64,000 nt of DNA, taken from the NCBI GenBank assembly GCA_003339415.1, contig PDHQ01000023.1, forward strand, positions 57,892 to 121,891. Reading direction: 5' to 3'. Shown piece after piece: positions 42,087 through 52,314 of the stretch (positions are counted from its first letter, which is position 1; each line of letters opens with the position of its first letter). This DNA is from Ophiocordyceps camponoti-saundersi (nom. inval.) (taxonomy: Eukaryota; Ascomycota; Sordariomycetes; Hypocreales; Ophiocordycipitaceae). Under the pieces are notes generated by a model. It was not told the DNA's origin. It ran no database searches and worked only from the letters and a program-made list of their open reading frames with translations. A program made the translations under genes and the position numbers.

Positions 42087-44405
42087 ATGGATCTTCTTCC
42101 CCCCTCGGGATCCGCCGTCGATGGAGACGCGGGATCCGCCATCGACGGAGACCATCTCTCTCGGCCCGTCCCGCCCACACCTCAGCAATGGAACATTCTC
42201 AACTTCTACGCTTCCCCCGCAAAGATGGATCCTTGGGTTCCTCTCGGCGCTCTCCAGCCTCACCAATCCGTCGCCGCCGCTGCTGCTGCCCCCATCTTTC
42301 CCTCATATCCTCACACATTCCTAGATTATAGGAGTGTCGGCACTCCTTCCGACTGCGCTACCCTACCGGGCGACTCGGGCTATGGCAGCATCCATCAATC
42401 GTTTAGCATCGCCAGCGCCTCCGTCCATGGCGGTGACGAAATAGGCCAGGCCATGGGCGACTGTCGCATCAACCTCGAGCCTCCCTTTCCCTCGCTGGAA
42501 TCGCCGACCAAACCGGCTCTGTGTCATGTCTGCGAAGAGTGCAAAGCGACGCTCAAGAGCCAAGGCGAGCTCAAGTAAGACACTCTGTCTGCATCATTCT
42601 TTCTATCCCTTGTCGACCGACTGACGAGCGGAAAAAAAAAGAAAGCACAGACAGCGTCATCTCAAGTCTCACAAGTGCCCCTATCCCAATTGCCCCAAAG
42701 GCCGAAGGGGATTCAGCACTTCCAACGACCTCGTACGCCACAAGAGGTCCGTCCATGGCGAGCATGACCTCCCAGGCAAATCCTTCGTCTGTCCCTTCTG
42801 CACACCCGGCAGCAAGGGACCCAAGGTGTGGCCCAGGGCCGACAACTTTCGCTCCCACCTTCAGCGCTCTCATCACTTCGAGCTCAAGTCCGACGACGAC
42901 CACAAGCAGTACCTTTACCGGTCTGTCTCATCGCCCCCTTCCCACGTCTCCGATAAGTCCTCTACTGACACGGAGCGTCTAGGCCGAGGAACGACTTGGA
43001 AGAAGTGGGAGATTCCCAGAGGTCTAGTGCCTCGCAAGTGCCAGGTGGTGCAGGGAAATCGCCGCCTCAGCACGACGGTCGCTTGGACGCCATCCCGGAT
43101 ATTGATTACGGGTCAGATCAGCAGCAGTACTTTTTCTCCGCCGCCGCCGGCGGGGAGAACACGGCTCTGATCCGGGGCCAACACGCGGCTCCAAACGCCC
43201 ATCGTCCCATGTTGGACATGGGCCTGGAACAGTTTCTGGCTGAGCCGGAACTCGCCCAACCCTCTCCATGGCCGTCTTCCAGCGGCAGCGAAGCCCATGT
43301 GTCTTCCATGCCGGAGCCTGTCGTAAATGCCGCACGACAAGGCTCCGACTGGACTCCCGACGGGGAAGGCATCGGGCTTGGTGAATTCGCCACACGTCCG
43401 CAATTAGCCGGCGATGCAGCGGCTTCCACGCCCCTACCGAGTTCGGACCCATCGGACATTGTCAAGTACCTGATGACATTCCCGAAGCCCTGCCTCCAGA
43501 CGGCCCTCAGGGCGAGCTTGGGCCCGTCGGATGACGACTCCGGCTGGAAGTGCGCAGAGAAGGAATGCGGCAAGACCTTTAACCGGCCGTGTGAGTTGAA
43601 GTAGGCGAGACTTTCCCCCCCTTTTAAGAGGGATCGTTGTTACTGGCCGCTCACGGGTATCGTGTTGAGCAGGAAGCACATGAAGAGGCACGAGAAGCCG
43701 TATGGCTGCACCTTTATGAATTGCTCCAAGCGGTTTGGGAGCAAAAACGACTGGAAGCGGCACGAGAGCAGCCAGCACCTGGTGCTAGAAAAGTGGGATT
43801 GCGACGAGCCGGGCTGCGGCCGCATCTGCCACCGGCGGGAGAGCTTCAAGAACCATTTGCAAAAAGACCACGGAATGCGCAGTGGCAGCATCATGGACGA
43901 GAAGCTCGAGACGTGTCGGTTGGGGCGGCACTGCGATCCGCGCTTCTGGTGCGGCTTCTGCGTCCAGGTCATCGACGTGGAGGAGGATGTGGGTGGCAAC
44001 TCGTGGACCAAGCGATGCGACCACATCGACAACCACCTTTTCGGCAAGGAAGGCTTGGCGAAGAAGACGATGGCCGAGTGGAAGTACCAGGAAGAGGAGG
44101 CGCGGCCGGACGAAGGCGAGAGGAAGCGTGACCGCCGGCGCCGGCGCAACAGAGCGGTCAAGACACAGACGTACATGTGGACATGTGTGGGTGCATGGTT
44201 GGTCTTCATTCTTGAGCTGTTACGGATGCTAATCTTGTTTCTTGAGGACGGAGGGGGGGAGCAGTGCGGTTGCTGGACGACGATGAATCTCAAGACGTCG
44301 TCGTGCTGCTTTGAATGTCACCACGTGCGTTGCGAGAGCGACTGCCTGGTGGAGCACGTCGAGGCAGCCGAGAGCGATCAAGATTACGATGTGGACGGTA
44401 AGTAG
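42087..44405 (+). CDS. C2H2 zinc-finger transcription factor, six fingers
   Basis: Five exons, 42087-42574, 42642-42920, 42983-43600, 43673-44186 and 44265-44405, give 679 aa. Fingers in order: CEEC..HRQRH, CPYPNC..HKRSVH, CPFC..HLQRSH (N-terminal triplet), then CAEKEC..HMKRH, CTFMNC..HESSQH and CDEPGC..HLQKDH (C-terminal triplet), separated by about 190 Ser/Pro/Gln-rich residues. A Cys-rich tail follows (CRLGRHC, WCGFC, WTCCGCWTT, CCFECHHVRC). Introns 1 and 3 (67 and 72 nt) cut fingers 1 and 4 at the same Lys codon of ELKKH and in the same phase. Intron 4 (78 nt) is predicted from GTGGGT, GCTAAT and CAG; it has no stop, so readthrough would insert 26 hydrophobic residues. A nuclear regulator is expected; targets are unknown. 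Confidence 0.85.
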
Positions 44406-46375
44406 TTTTTTCTTGGGAGGGGGGGCTGACAGGGAATCTGAGACGGTGCATGAGGATGACAGGGGGTTGGTTAGAGGGCCGCGGAAGGCTCGGTGTAGAG
44501 CCGAGCAGGGGTTGAAGTCGGTCTGGCCGCTGCAAGGTACCGTTTCTTTTCCTTGTGTGAGAGAGTGAGAGAGTGGGTGTGTGAGAGAGAGAGAATCTGT
44601 GTGAGAGGGAGAGAGGGAGAGAGAGAGGGAGAGAGGGAGGGAGACGGAGGGGGGGGAGGGGGGAGGGGAGAGGTTGGTTGTAGCCGGTGAGGGTTTGTGC
44701 AACGTCGGTGTGGACAAGGGTTGATTTGTTCTCTTGCCCTTGGTCCTTGCACGTCTTTCTGCATGTATGTGTGTATGTATGTGTGTGTGTATGGATATAT
44801 CTAGGTAGGTAGGTAAGCTGAATGCAGTACGAATACCCATGTAAGATGAGTGGAGGGCATTTGCTGGCGACTGGTGGTGGTGTATGTACTCCGTATTGGT
44901 GAAGCGAAGACGAAAGAATCATCCGTATGTAATCCGTAGAGCCAACAGGAAACGCTTTGGCAGAGAGTCGAGGTTGAATGTTCGGGGGGGCCGAGACAGA
45001 GATGCATTGAACGAGTTGGTAGTAGGAGGTGATGTTGGGAAGATTGATGTCGAGGCGAGTGCGTATCCCATAGTGGGAGGAATTCGCAAAGACAAGTACG
45101 AGTCTTGGTGGGGAGTGTTGTGAGGGCTACGTCGGTGTGATGGGATGAGGGGTTACATGGGTTGTGATGACGGAGGGGGCGGAGGGGGAGGGGAAGATTA
45201 TGATGGGATTAATTTCCTTGCTCTTGATTATGGTGTTTCTTTTCTGTTGTTTTGAGTCTTGACTGTTTTCTTACTGGATGGGGGATGCAGGGAGGGCTGA
45301 GTTTTTGTATAGGTGTGGTGAGGTTGGGTGTAGTAAGGTGAGGTTGGGTGAGGTGAGGGAAGGTGAGGTGAGGTGAGATAAGGTGAGATGTTGAAGGTGG
45401 ATGACTACCCTATACACCCTTTTCACTGGCCCAGTCTCAACGCCATCTGCTGCTATACACAACAACGACAGGTTCAATATAGCAAGACAGATAGGTAGAT
45501 AATACGATGAGATATAAGATAAACTAGAATCTTCCCTGCAATCATCATCCCTGTAAGTCGAGGGACAAAAAAAAAAAAGGCCAAGCTATGGCAAAGAGTG
45601 ACCGGAAATGAAGCGAAGCTGAATCTTGCGGTCGACGCCACTTCGTATCATGGTATCAGTCACATGTGCAGAATAGAAAAAAAACGTCGATATATTTGAA
45701 TGTTTGCTTTTTGTCGTATGTATGTATGTGTGTTCTTTTATACGGATGGGTGGGTTTTCCTATGTTAGAGGCTTCTTTTAGATGGATTTGCTTTTCTTTT
45801 GCTTGTTGAGTTGTATTCGTCTTTACTCGCTATGTATAGATTATATGAGATGTGATATTGAGTGTTGGCTTAGAAGGAAGGGAAGATTGTAGAGATAGAA
45901 ATAGGATTGATGAGTAGGCGAAGGGAAGAAAGAGATGGGAGGGTAACTAGTTCTATATCACGACCTGTCTCATAACAGCCTCAGAAACGGTAAACACGAG
46001 CAGATACAAGATGAAAAAAAAAAACCACACCATATCCTTAAATACAGAGAATCACTACAGATACAATAAACAAAGAAGTTAGAAAAAAGGAAAGAAATAG
46101 ATGGATATTCGTGTGTGTGGTCAGACTAGTACACATGACCACGTCGTGCAAACACGCTCCAAGACAAGGATGGTGGAAGTGAGACTCACGGACTCTTTTT
46201 ATTTCCTTTTAGGATATCATCGGCGGAAGCGGGAAAAAAAAAAGCCTCGTAAGAAGTGGTTTCTTAAGGAGGGGAGTTGAAGTGGTTTCTTAAGGAGGGG
46301 AGTTGATGATTGATAAGGGTTTTATAGTTTTTCATCTTTCTTTTCTTCAAGTTGTTCTTTAGAAGGGTTTTGGTT
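44406..46375. other. intergenic region with GA-, TG- and AGGTG-type repeats
   Basis: About 2 kb without a recognised gene. It contains GA/GAGG tracts (44560-44670), GTATGT-type repeats (44763-44795), one TACTCCGTA (44887-44895), a degenerate AGGTGAGGTTGGGTG minisatellite (45311-45390) and a 26-bp tandem duplication (46255-46306). Confidence 0.5.
46255..46306 (+). repeat. exact 26-bp tandem duplication
   Basis: The unit beginning AGTGGTTTCTTAAGG at 46255-46280 is repeated without change at 46281-46306, about 70 bp before the next start codon. Confidence 0.9.
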
Positions 46376-47593
46376 ATGGAGTTTGGGTTGGGGGATTTGG
46401 ATGTTTCTGAGGGGGGGGGTTTGCTTTATCGTTCTCAGGGGGGGCTTCATCAACTTCATGCTGAAGCTGAATACGATGAACAGTCTCAACTTCAACTTGA
46501 ACATCGATATCAACATCAACATCACCATTATCCTCGACCTCAACGTCTTCAACAACAACAACAACACAATCAATCGACAATCCCCCTCGAGAACATAACC
46601 CAAACCACCCCCGAAATCTACCCTCCCTCCCAACAACACCATTCACTCCAACCTCCTCCTCCTCCTCCTCCAATCTGGCCTCCTCCCCATCAAACACCAC
46701 CACCACCACCACCTCCTCCTCCTCCTCAACAACAACGACAACAACAACAACAACAACAGCAACCGATCCCCTCATACGGCTACTACCCGCCCCTCTACCC
46801 CTGCCTCTTCACCCCCCTAGGCTGCAAAAGTTCATTCCCAGGCAAAAACGAATGGAAAAGACACATAAACACAATCCACATCCGCGAAGCAACCTGGCTC
46901 TGCACCCAAGGTCCCTGCGCAAACCTCTCCCCCCTCAAAGGCAGGCCCTTCAACCGAAAAGACCTCTACATATCGCACACCCTCCGCGCCCACAAAAACA
47001 ACCTCCTCTTCCCCCCGGCGCGAAAAGCCCAGGAGAAGCTAGCGCGTCAATCCCGCCATAGGAGAGTCTGCCTTCCCAGTAGGTTGGCCTGTTCCGTCAC
47101 CGGCTGCGCCGAGGATTTCGTCGGCCCGCTGGCTTGGGATTCCTTCTTGGAACATGCGGCTGATCATCTTAAGAGGTCCTTGGGCATCGAGGGCGAGACG
47201 GGGAGGTTGTTGGCGACTTGGTTGGCGGACGAGGCTCTGTTGAGCTTCGGTGCTGAGGCTGGCTTTCTGTCTCTTGATTCGGTTGGCCGATGGGTTCTGA
47301 CTCCTTCGTCTTCGTCTTCTCCGTCTTCGTCTTCTTCTTCTACTTCGTCTTCTTCTTCTACTTCTTCTTCTTGTTCGTCTTCGTCTTCGTCTTGTTCTTC
47401 TACTTCTACTCCTACTTCTTCCTCTTCATCCCCTGCTGCTGCTGCTGCTACCGAGCAGCAGCAGCATCATCATCATCATCATCTGCTTCTTCTCCCGCCT
47501 ACCAAGACCCCATACAACTGCGAAACTCACGACTGCTTCCTCGCCTCTTTCATCCCCGACGGAAACGACGCCGGACTCTCGCTTCTCGAATAG
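46376..47593 (+). CDS. C2H2-type protein with Gln/Pro-rich N-terminus
   Basis: A single exon of 405 aa from the first in-frame ATG at 46376. Gln-, His- and Pro-rich tracts occupy residues about 40-145 (HRYQHQHHHY, QQQRQQQQQQQQ). An atypical finger CLFTPLGCKSSF..KNEWKRHINTIH is followed by TWLCTQGPC..FNRKDLYISHTLRAH and CSVTGCAEDF..FLEHAADH. The C-terminal part has a long Ser/Thr run encoded by TCTTCG-type DNA (about 47305-47430) and a short His run. The F..KNxWKRH block is shared with the gene at 42087. Transcription-factor function is inferred; finger spacing is irregular. Confidence 0.75.
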   Translation: MEFGLGDLDVSEGGGLLYRSQGGLHQLHAEAEYDEQSQLQLEHRYQHQHHHYPRPQRLQQQQQHNQSTIPLENITQTTPEIYPPSQQHHSLQPPPPPPPIWPPPHQTPPPPPPPPPPQQQRQQQQQQQQPIPSYGYYPPLYPCLFTPLGCKSSFPGKNEWKRHINTIHIREATWLCTQGPCANLSPLKGRPFNRKDLYISHTLRAHKNNLLFPPARKAQEKLARQSRHRRVCLPSRLACSVTGCAEDFVGPLAWDSFLEHAADHLKRSLGIEGETGRLLATWLADEALLSFGAEAGFLSLDSVGRWVLTPSSSSSPSSSSSSTSSSSSTSSSCSSSSSSCSSTSTPTSSSSSPAAAAATEQQQHHHHHHLLLLPPTKTPYNCETHDCFLASFIPDGNDAGLSLLE

Positions 47594-47949
47594 AACCAGC
47601 AATCAGCTGCAACACAGCCGTCCAATCCGTCTGCCTACCGCCATCAACATACATACACCAGCACTGAATTCACAGCAGCACTCTCTAGACAAACTCGTTC
47701 CTAGCATTGGTAGACTAAGACGAATATAACTCATACAATCCAGCCAAACCTCAATCTCGTCTCTCCTCGACACGGTAAAACATGACACTCAAGACAAAGC
47801 CTATTTCAACAAACCTGCTCCAGTTTCCACGGCAAAAGAAGAGAGGCAAAGACGAGACGCGACAGAAGAAAAAAAAGGGGAGGAACCGAAAAAAGAGATA
47901 CAGCGGAAAAAGAAAATAGAGACACAAAAGCACAACAAGGCTATTCTCA
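47594..47949. other. convergent 3' region
   Basis: 356 bp between the C2H2-type gene and the PAM2-motif gene. Nothing beyond A-rich tracts. Confidence 0.5.
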
Positions 47950-49588
47950 TCACGACTTGGATCGCAACATCAACAGCTGCCTCGCGCTGTACTGAACCCG
48001 TCCTTGGTGAGACCTCTTCGCCCGCCGCTGCTGTCGAAGCCGGCACTCCATGGCGTAGCCAGGCTCTAGCGCTTTCCGCTGCTCAATGTACGCCTCGTAC
48101 GCCTGCTGATCCCACGCATTGGGCACGCGCGGCTTCGGAACCGGCACAGGCACAGGTACTGGCCGCTCGCTAATCACCGGCCGCGGTGGTGGTGGAGGCG
48201 GCGGTAGTGGCAGTGCCAGCGGCTGCTGTTGCTGCGGTTGCGACTGCGGCGGCGGTAGTTGCTGCTGCTGCGGTTGCTGCTGTTGCTGCCGCTGAGGAAG
48301 GGGGAGCGGCTGCAGGCGAGTCGGCAGCGAATTCTGCCCAAAATTCGCCGTCTGAGACGGAAGCTGCTCTGCTTGAACCTGGCTCCAGACCTGTGCCGGC
48401 TTCGGGTATGGGAACAGGGGAGCCCGAGCGGCGGCGGCGGCCATGGCGGCGGCTTCCATTACGGCAGCGTTGGCCGCGCCCAGAAACGGTGCCAACTGCA
48501 TTGCCGACATCTCGGGAAGATTCGGCAGCGTCAAGGGGTAGAGCACCGGCATCGGCACCGCCACCGGGTTATAGACAGCCGCAGTCTGCTTCGGCGCCGG
48601 ACGGTCGGCGCTATCAGTCACTGCCGTCTTGGCGGGCGACGACCGCGGTTCCGTCGCTTCCTCGCGGACAAAAGAGAGAAACTCTCGCGCTTTTGGGTTG
48701 AGGTCATGACGACTCTTGACGCCCTCGTCGGGAACGCTCAATTTCAGGGACCGGCAGAAGTTGATTGGAGAGTCGGATACCGTATGTTCTCGTGGAGCAC
48801 GTCGGCGCCCAGCTTCGACGAGCTGTTGCAAGACGAGTTGGTCAGACGTCCGTTGTGCCGGCATTTTCGTTCCTTGCTCTTCGGATCCGAATGCCGTCGC
48901 GTAGCCGCTGTCGTTTGTCTCACGCGACCGAGGGGTAGCGGCTGTGGCAGCGGACCGATTGAGCTTTTCAAGAAGTCTTTGAAAGGCGACGTCCTTGTTG
49001 CTCTGCTGTCTCGATGCGGAGCGAGTCTGGCCTGGCTTCTGCTTCTCTGCCCTGTGCTCTACCGTGGAAGGCAGATGCGGCTTCAGAGGGCGCATCACGG
49101 CAAACGGCACGGCAGAGTCCAAAAGGTGCTCCGGATCGTGGGCCGTCATCTCGAACAGCTGAGGACCATAGGGCTCGCTACGGCGTGAAGGGTCCAAGTT
49201 TGTGTGGCGGATGACGTGACAAACTTGATCGTCCTCATCTAGGGAATGCACGGAATGGGCAGGAGCACGAGAACGCGTGTTGAACTGACGATCTGTAGCC
49301 GATATCTTGCGGTTGTTGATGTTATCAGGTTCGACCATGACGAAATCCGACGAGCTCGTGTGTCGGCTTCTGCTCTTGGAGCCATCGTAACTCGTCATTT
49401 CAGAGCCAGCATTGCTCGACGAAGAGGAGCTTCGACGCTGGCGCCAGTTTGGGTTTTTCAAGGCCTCGAGCACCTTGGCTGGGAGACGCTGCTCATCGGT
49501 CTTTGCCGGTCTAGAGCCAGGAGGAGCAACGATGCTGAGCCATGAGCCGAGGCCTGTCGAGGCGAGGCAGCACAACTTACGACGTCAT
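47950..49588 (-). CDS. disordered protein with PAM2-like motif
   Basis: The long frame has no ATG at its start and a stop above it. An 8-nt first exon (49588-49581, ATGACGTC) plus a 46-nt intron (GTAAGT..CAG, 49580-49535) restores phase and gives MTSIVAPPGSRPAKTDEQ; exon 2 runs 49534-47950, total 530 aa. The intron is short, so this start is provisional. Most of the protein is Ser/Arg/Gln/Pro-rich and probably disordered. Residues 281-288 read LNPKAREF within SRHDLNPKAREFLSF, close to the PAM2 consensus LNPxAxEFxP that binds the MLLE domain of poly(A)-binding protein. The C-terminus is Pro/Gln-rich and then basic and probably helical (AYEAYIEQRKAL, RLRQQRRAKRSHQ). A role in mRNA translation or decay is inferred. 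Confidence 0.72.
48675..48702 (-). other. PAM2-like motif coding segment
   Basis: Encodes LNPKAREFLS, with the Leu, Asn, Ala and Phe positions of PAM2 present; the usual Pro after the Phe is replaced (FLS rather than FVP). Confidence 0.6.
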
Positions 49589-50226
49589 TTTTATCCGATG
49601 GGATGAAGCCAGCTCTTCGTCTTATCCTCCTCCTCCTCCACCTTCGTCGCTGTTGATCGCGCTGGAGGTTTTGCCTTCCGTTAAGCGCAAAGCCGCAACG
49701 ATTCTGTGTCTGTTCGAACCGCGGGTAGCAAATAGGGGTCGACGCTTGCGATAAGCTGGTGATTCTCTATTGAAAAAAAAAGGAGTCCAAAAAAAGGGCA
49801 AGGCAACGCTGACGCGAGCCAAAGGAAGGTTTTTCTATCGTTCTTTCTGCTCAGTCTTCTCTGCTCAGTATCTCTCTCGCTCGATCGCTCTGTATCTCGT
49901 TGGTTTTGCTGTTCGATGAAAAGAAGCTGAAGAGTTTCTTCAGTCCATGGATTCTTTATATGAAGGGAGTGAAGAAGATGAAGCTCTGAATCTGCTCCGT
50001 CATTTCAGAGGGGAGAGAAGGGGGGAGAAGGGGAGAGAGAGGGAGGGGGGGGGGGGGGGGGGGGGAAGGGGGGGGGGGAAAACACAAGGAATACGCGTTC
50101 AAGCGGGGGGGGGGCGGGGCAAAAAAAGGAGGAAGGGGGGCGAGCCTTGCCGCCTTGGGGGGCGGGGGGGAACGCACNNNNNNNNNNCGTGTAAGTCGCC
50201 GCGTGAGAGGGGGGGGGGGGGGGGGG

Positions 50227-50268
<42 letters not shown>

Positions 50269-50535
50269 GTGAAGTGGGAGAGGGTAAACACAAGGAATAC
50301 GCGTTCAAGCAGGTGCGAGGCGCGGCAAAATAACGAGGAAGGTGGTCGAGCCTTGCTGCCTTGCGGTTCAGGAGAGAACGCACGTGACAACACGATCAGA
50401 GACTCTCTCTTTTATCTCAACAAATCTCTTCTCCTCGCTCCCTCTTTGACTAGATAGATAGGTAGGTAGTTTTTGGATAAAATCGCTTGTTAAGCCTCCG
50501 CCCATTATCATCACCTTTCTCCCGAGTCCCCCTCC
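49589..50535. other. intergenic region with second assembly gap
   Basis: Upstream of the PAM2-motif gene and downstream of AIM24. About 300 bp are G-rich and unreliable. No gene was seen. Confidence 0.55.
50041..50383. other. 10-N gap (50178-50187) with degraded 97-nt duplicate and poly-G runs
   Basis: Positions 50081-50177 and 50287-50383 are the same 97-nt sequence without indels, both opening AACACAAGGAATACGCGTTC and ending AACGCAC. Most differences in the left copy are changes to G. Long G runs lie at 50044-50078 and 50210-50267. The left copy looks like low-quality read ends left by a failed contig merge. Confidence 0.85.
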
Positions 50536-52314
50536 TTAGGTTTGAACTGTCTGTCCGCCAGCATACGCTTTCTGTCATGGTCATAGTCAGTCTGAATTCC
50601 ACACCTCGTCTCAAGCTGACTTACCGAGCTTCTCGTCTGGATAAAGACACTTCCAGGGCCTGTGAACTTGCACACTAAGCCCTCCGCCGCAGCCATGTTG
50701 GAGATGATGCCGCCTGAAGCCACCCGCTCCAGCACGTACTTGGTGTTCCACGCCACTAGGTGACCGTTGTCGACCAAGTACTTTTCCCCGTCCACGAGCT
50801 GAGCATCGACATGGTTAGCTCGCAGAATATAGAGTCGAGGTTAGAGGGAGAAGTCACATCTTTCCGGATGATGGCACCGAAGCTGGTGACCCACAGAATG
50901 CCGGTACCGCTGATCTTGTAGACCCATAAGCCCTCGCCGCTGAAGATTGCCTTGCCCAGACCCTGACGCTTGTGGTCCTTGACGACGCCCTGCGTCGAGG
51001 CGAGGTAGGCGTCGTGTCCGACGATCCATGTCTCGGCGCCCGTCAGGCGGATGCTAGTAATGTCGCCGAGCATGGGAGGCGCCAGAAGCAGCTCGCCGGG
51101 CCCGACGTACTTGGACATGTTGACATCTGCGCCGGAAATCACCTTTTTGACGCTGAACTTGATCTGGCCCCGGAGAGTGACGGTGGGCGACATGGCAATC
51201 ATGACACCTGTAGATCGATTAACCGGAAGTTGTAGGGGGGGGGAAGAAAAGAGTGGCATAGATGGGTATGTACCTGGCCTCGAGTCGAATGGGCAGCCCA
51301 TGGCGAGCTGGATAGTCAAGATGGAATTGGTGTCGCGATGGCTGATGCGGTAGCTGCCACCATTAAAGGTGCCGACGTCGTCCGTGACGGCTCCGGCGCC
51401 GACGAAGTGACTGGCCGGCGGTGCCCCGGACTGCAGATTGGCCGGGTTACTAGTATCGATTTGGTGGTCGTCGATGACGGGCGCAGCCACCGGCTTTTTT
51501 TCGGCCGGGTATCCGGCTTCCGAGTCTGGGGGGAAAGCCGGAGGTGGGGCGTCAAACCGGGGCTGCTGCGGCGGGGGCTCGAACCGGTGCTGCTGCTGGA
51601 ACGCCGTCGGAGGAGGTGGAAACTTCTGTCCGGCCTCGGGAGTGACTGCGGGCCGCACCGCCTGCTGCTGAAAGACCGGCGCGGCTGGCGAAGGCGAGTG
51701 ATGAGACGTGGGCGGGGGCGGAGGATAGTTGACGGCCTGTTGCTGCTGTTGCTGCTGGTGCTGCTGCGGGTAAGTCTGACCTGCTTGCACCGGAGCCGAG
51801 CTTAGCGGCTGCGGGTGTGGCGACGGCGTATGGTGAGACACGGCCGGCGGCGGCGGCGGGTAATTGACGGTCGGAGGCGGAGGGTATGCATAGCCGGTCT
51901 CGGGACTAACCATGGGCCGCACCGGTATGGGAGCGTGGTGCTGCGTCGTCAAAGGCGGCGAGTTGGGAGCCTGCGGCCGAGGTGAAGGCGTGTGATGAGA
52001 CACGGCCGCCGGCGGCGGTGGATAATGAACGGGCTGCTGCTGCTGCTGCTGCTGCGGCGGCGGCGGCGGCGGATAGGCCTTGGAAGTAGCAGGCGGCGAG
52101 GCCTGAGAGAGAGGCGACGGCGGTAAATTCATGTTCGGGCCCGGAGGCGGCGACGGATAATGGCGGGACGACGGCGGTGGCGCATATTGCTGCTGCTGAG
52201 CAGCCGCCGAGTCGGGCGGAGCTGTGGATGACGATGCATGTAAGAGAAGGAGTAACAACGAGGAGACTGACTGGCCGAGGACGTACGTGGATAGAACTGC
52301 TGCTGGCCGGACAT
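50536..52314 (-). CDS. AIM24: AIM24 family protein
   Basis: Five exons, 52314-52287, 52221-51274, 51207-50858, 50798-50625 and 50571-50536, encode 511 aa; introns are 65, 66, 59 and 53 nt with phases 1, 1, 0, 0. The short first exon gives MSGQQQFYP and the last gives [11 protein letters not shown]. The N-terminal half is Pro/Gln-rich low complexity with repeated [15 protein letters not shown] units. The C-terminal AIM24/TRAP-like beta-fold domain is complete: [72 protein letters not shown] and [15 protein letters not shown]. In yeast Aim24 is mitochondrial and affects MICOS stability, but this form lacks an evident presequence, so its location is uncertain. Intron 2 is stopless and a multiple of three. 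Confidence 0.92.

Noticed and set aside
45311..45390. AGGTGAGG-type minisatellite considered as a splice-donor array or gene
   Set aside because: Degenerate short repeat only; no exon can be read around it.
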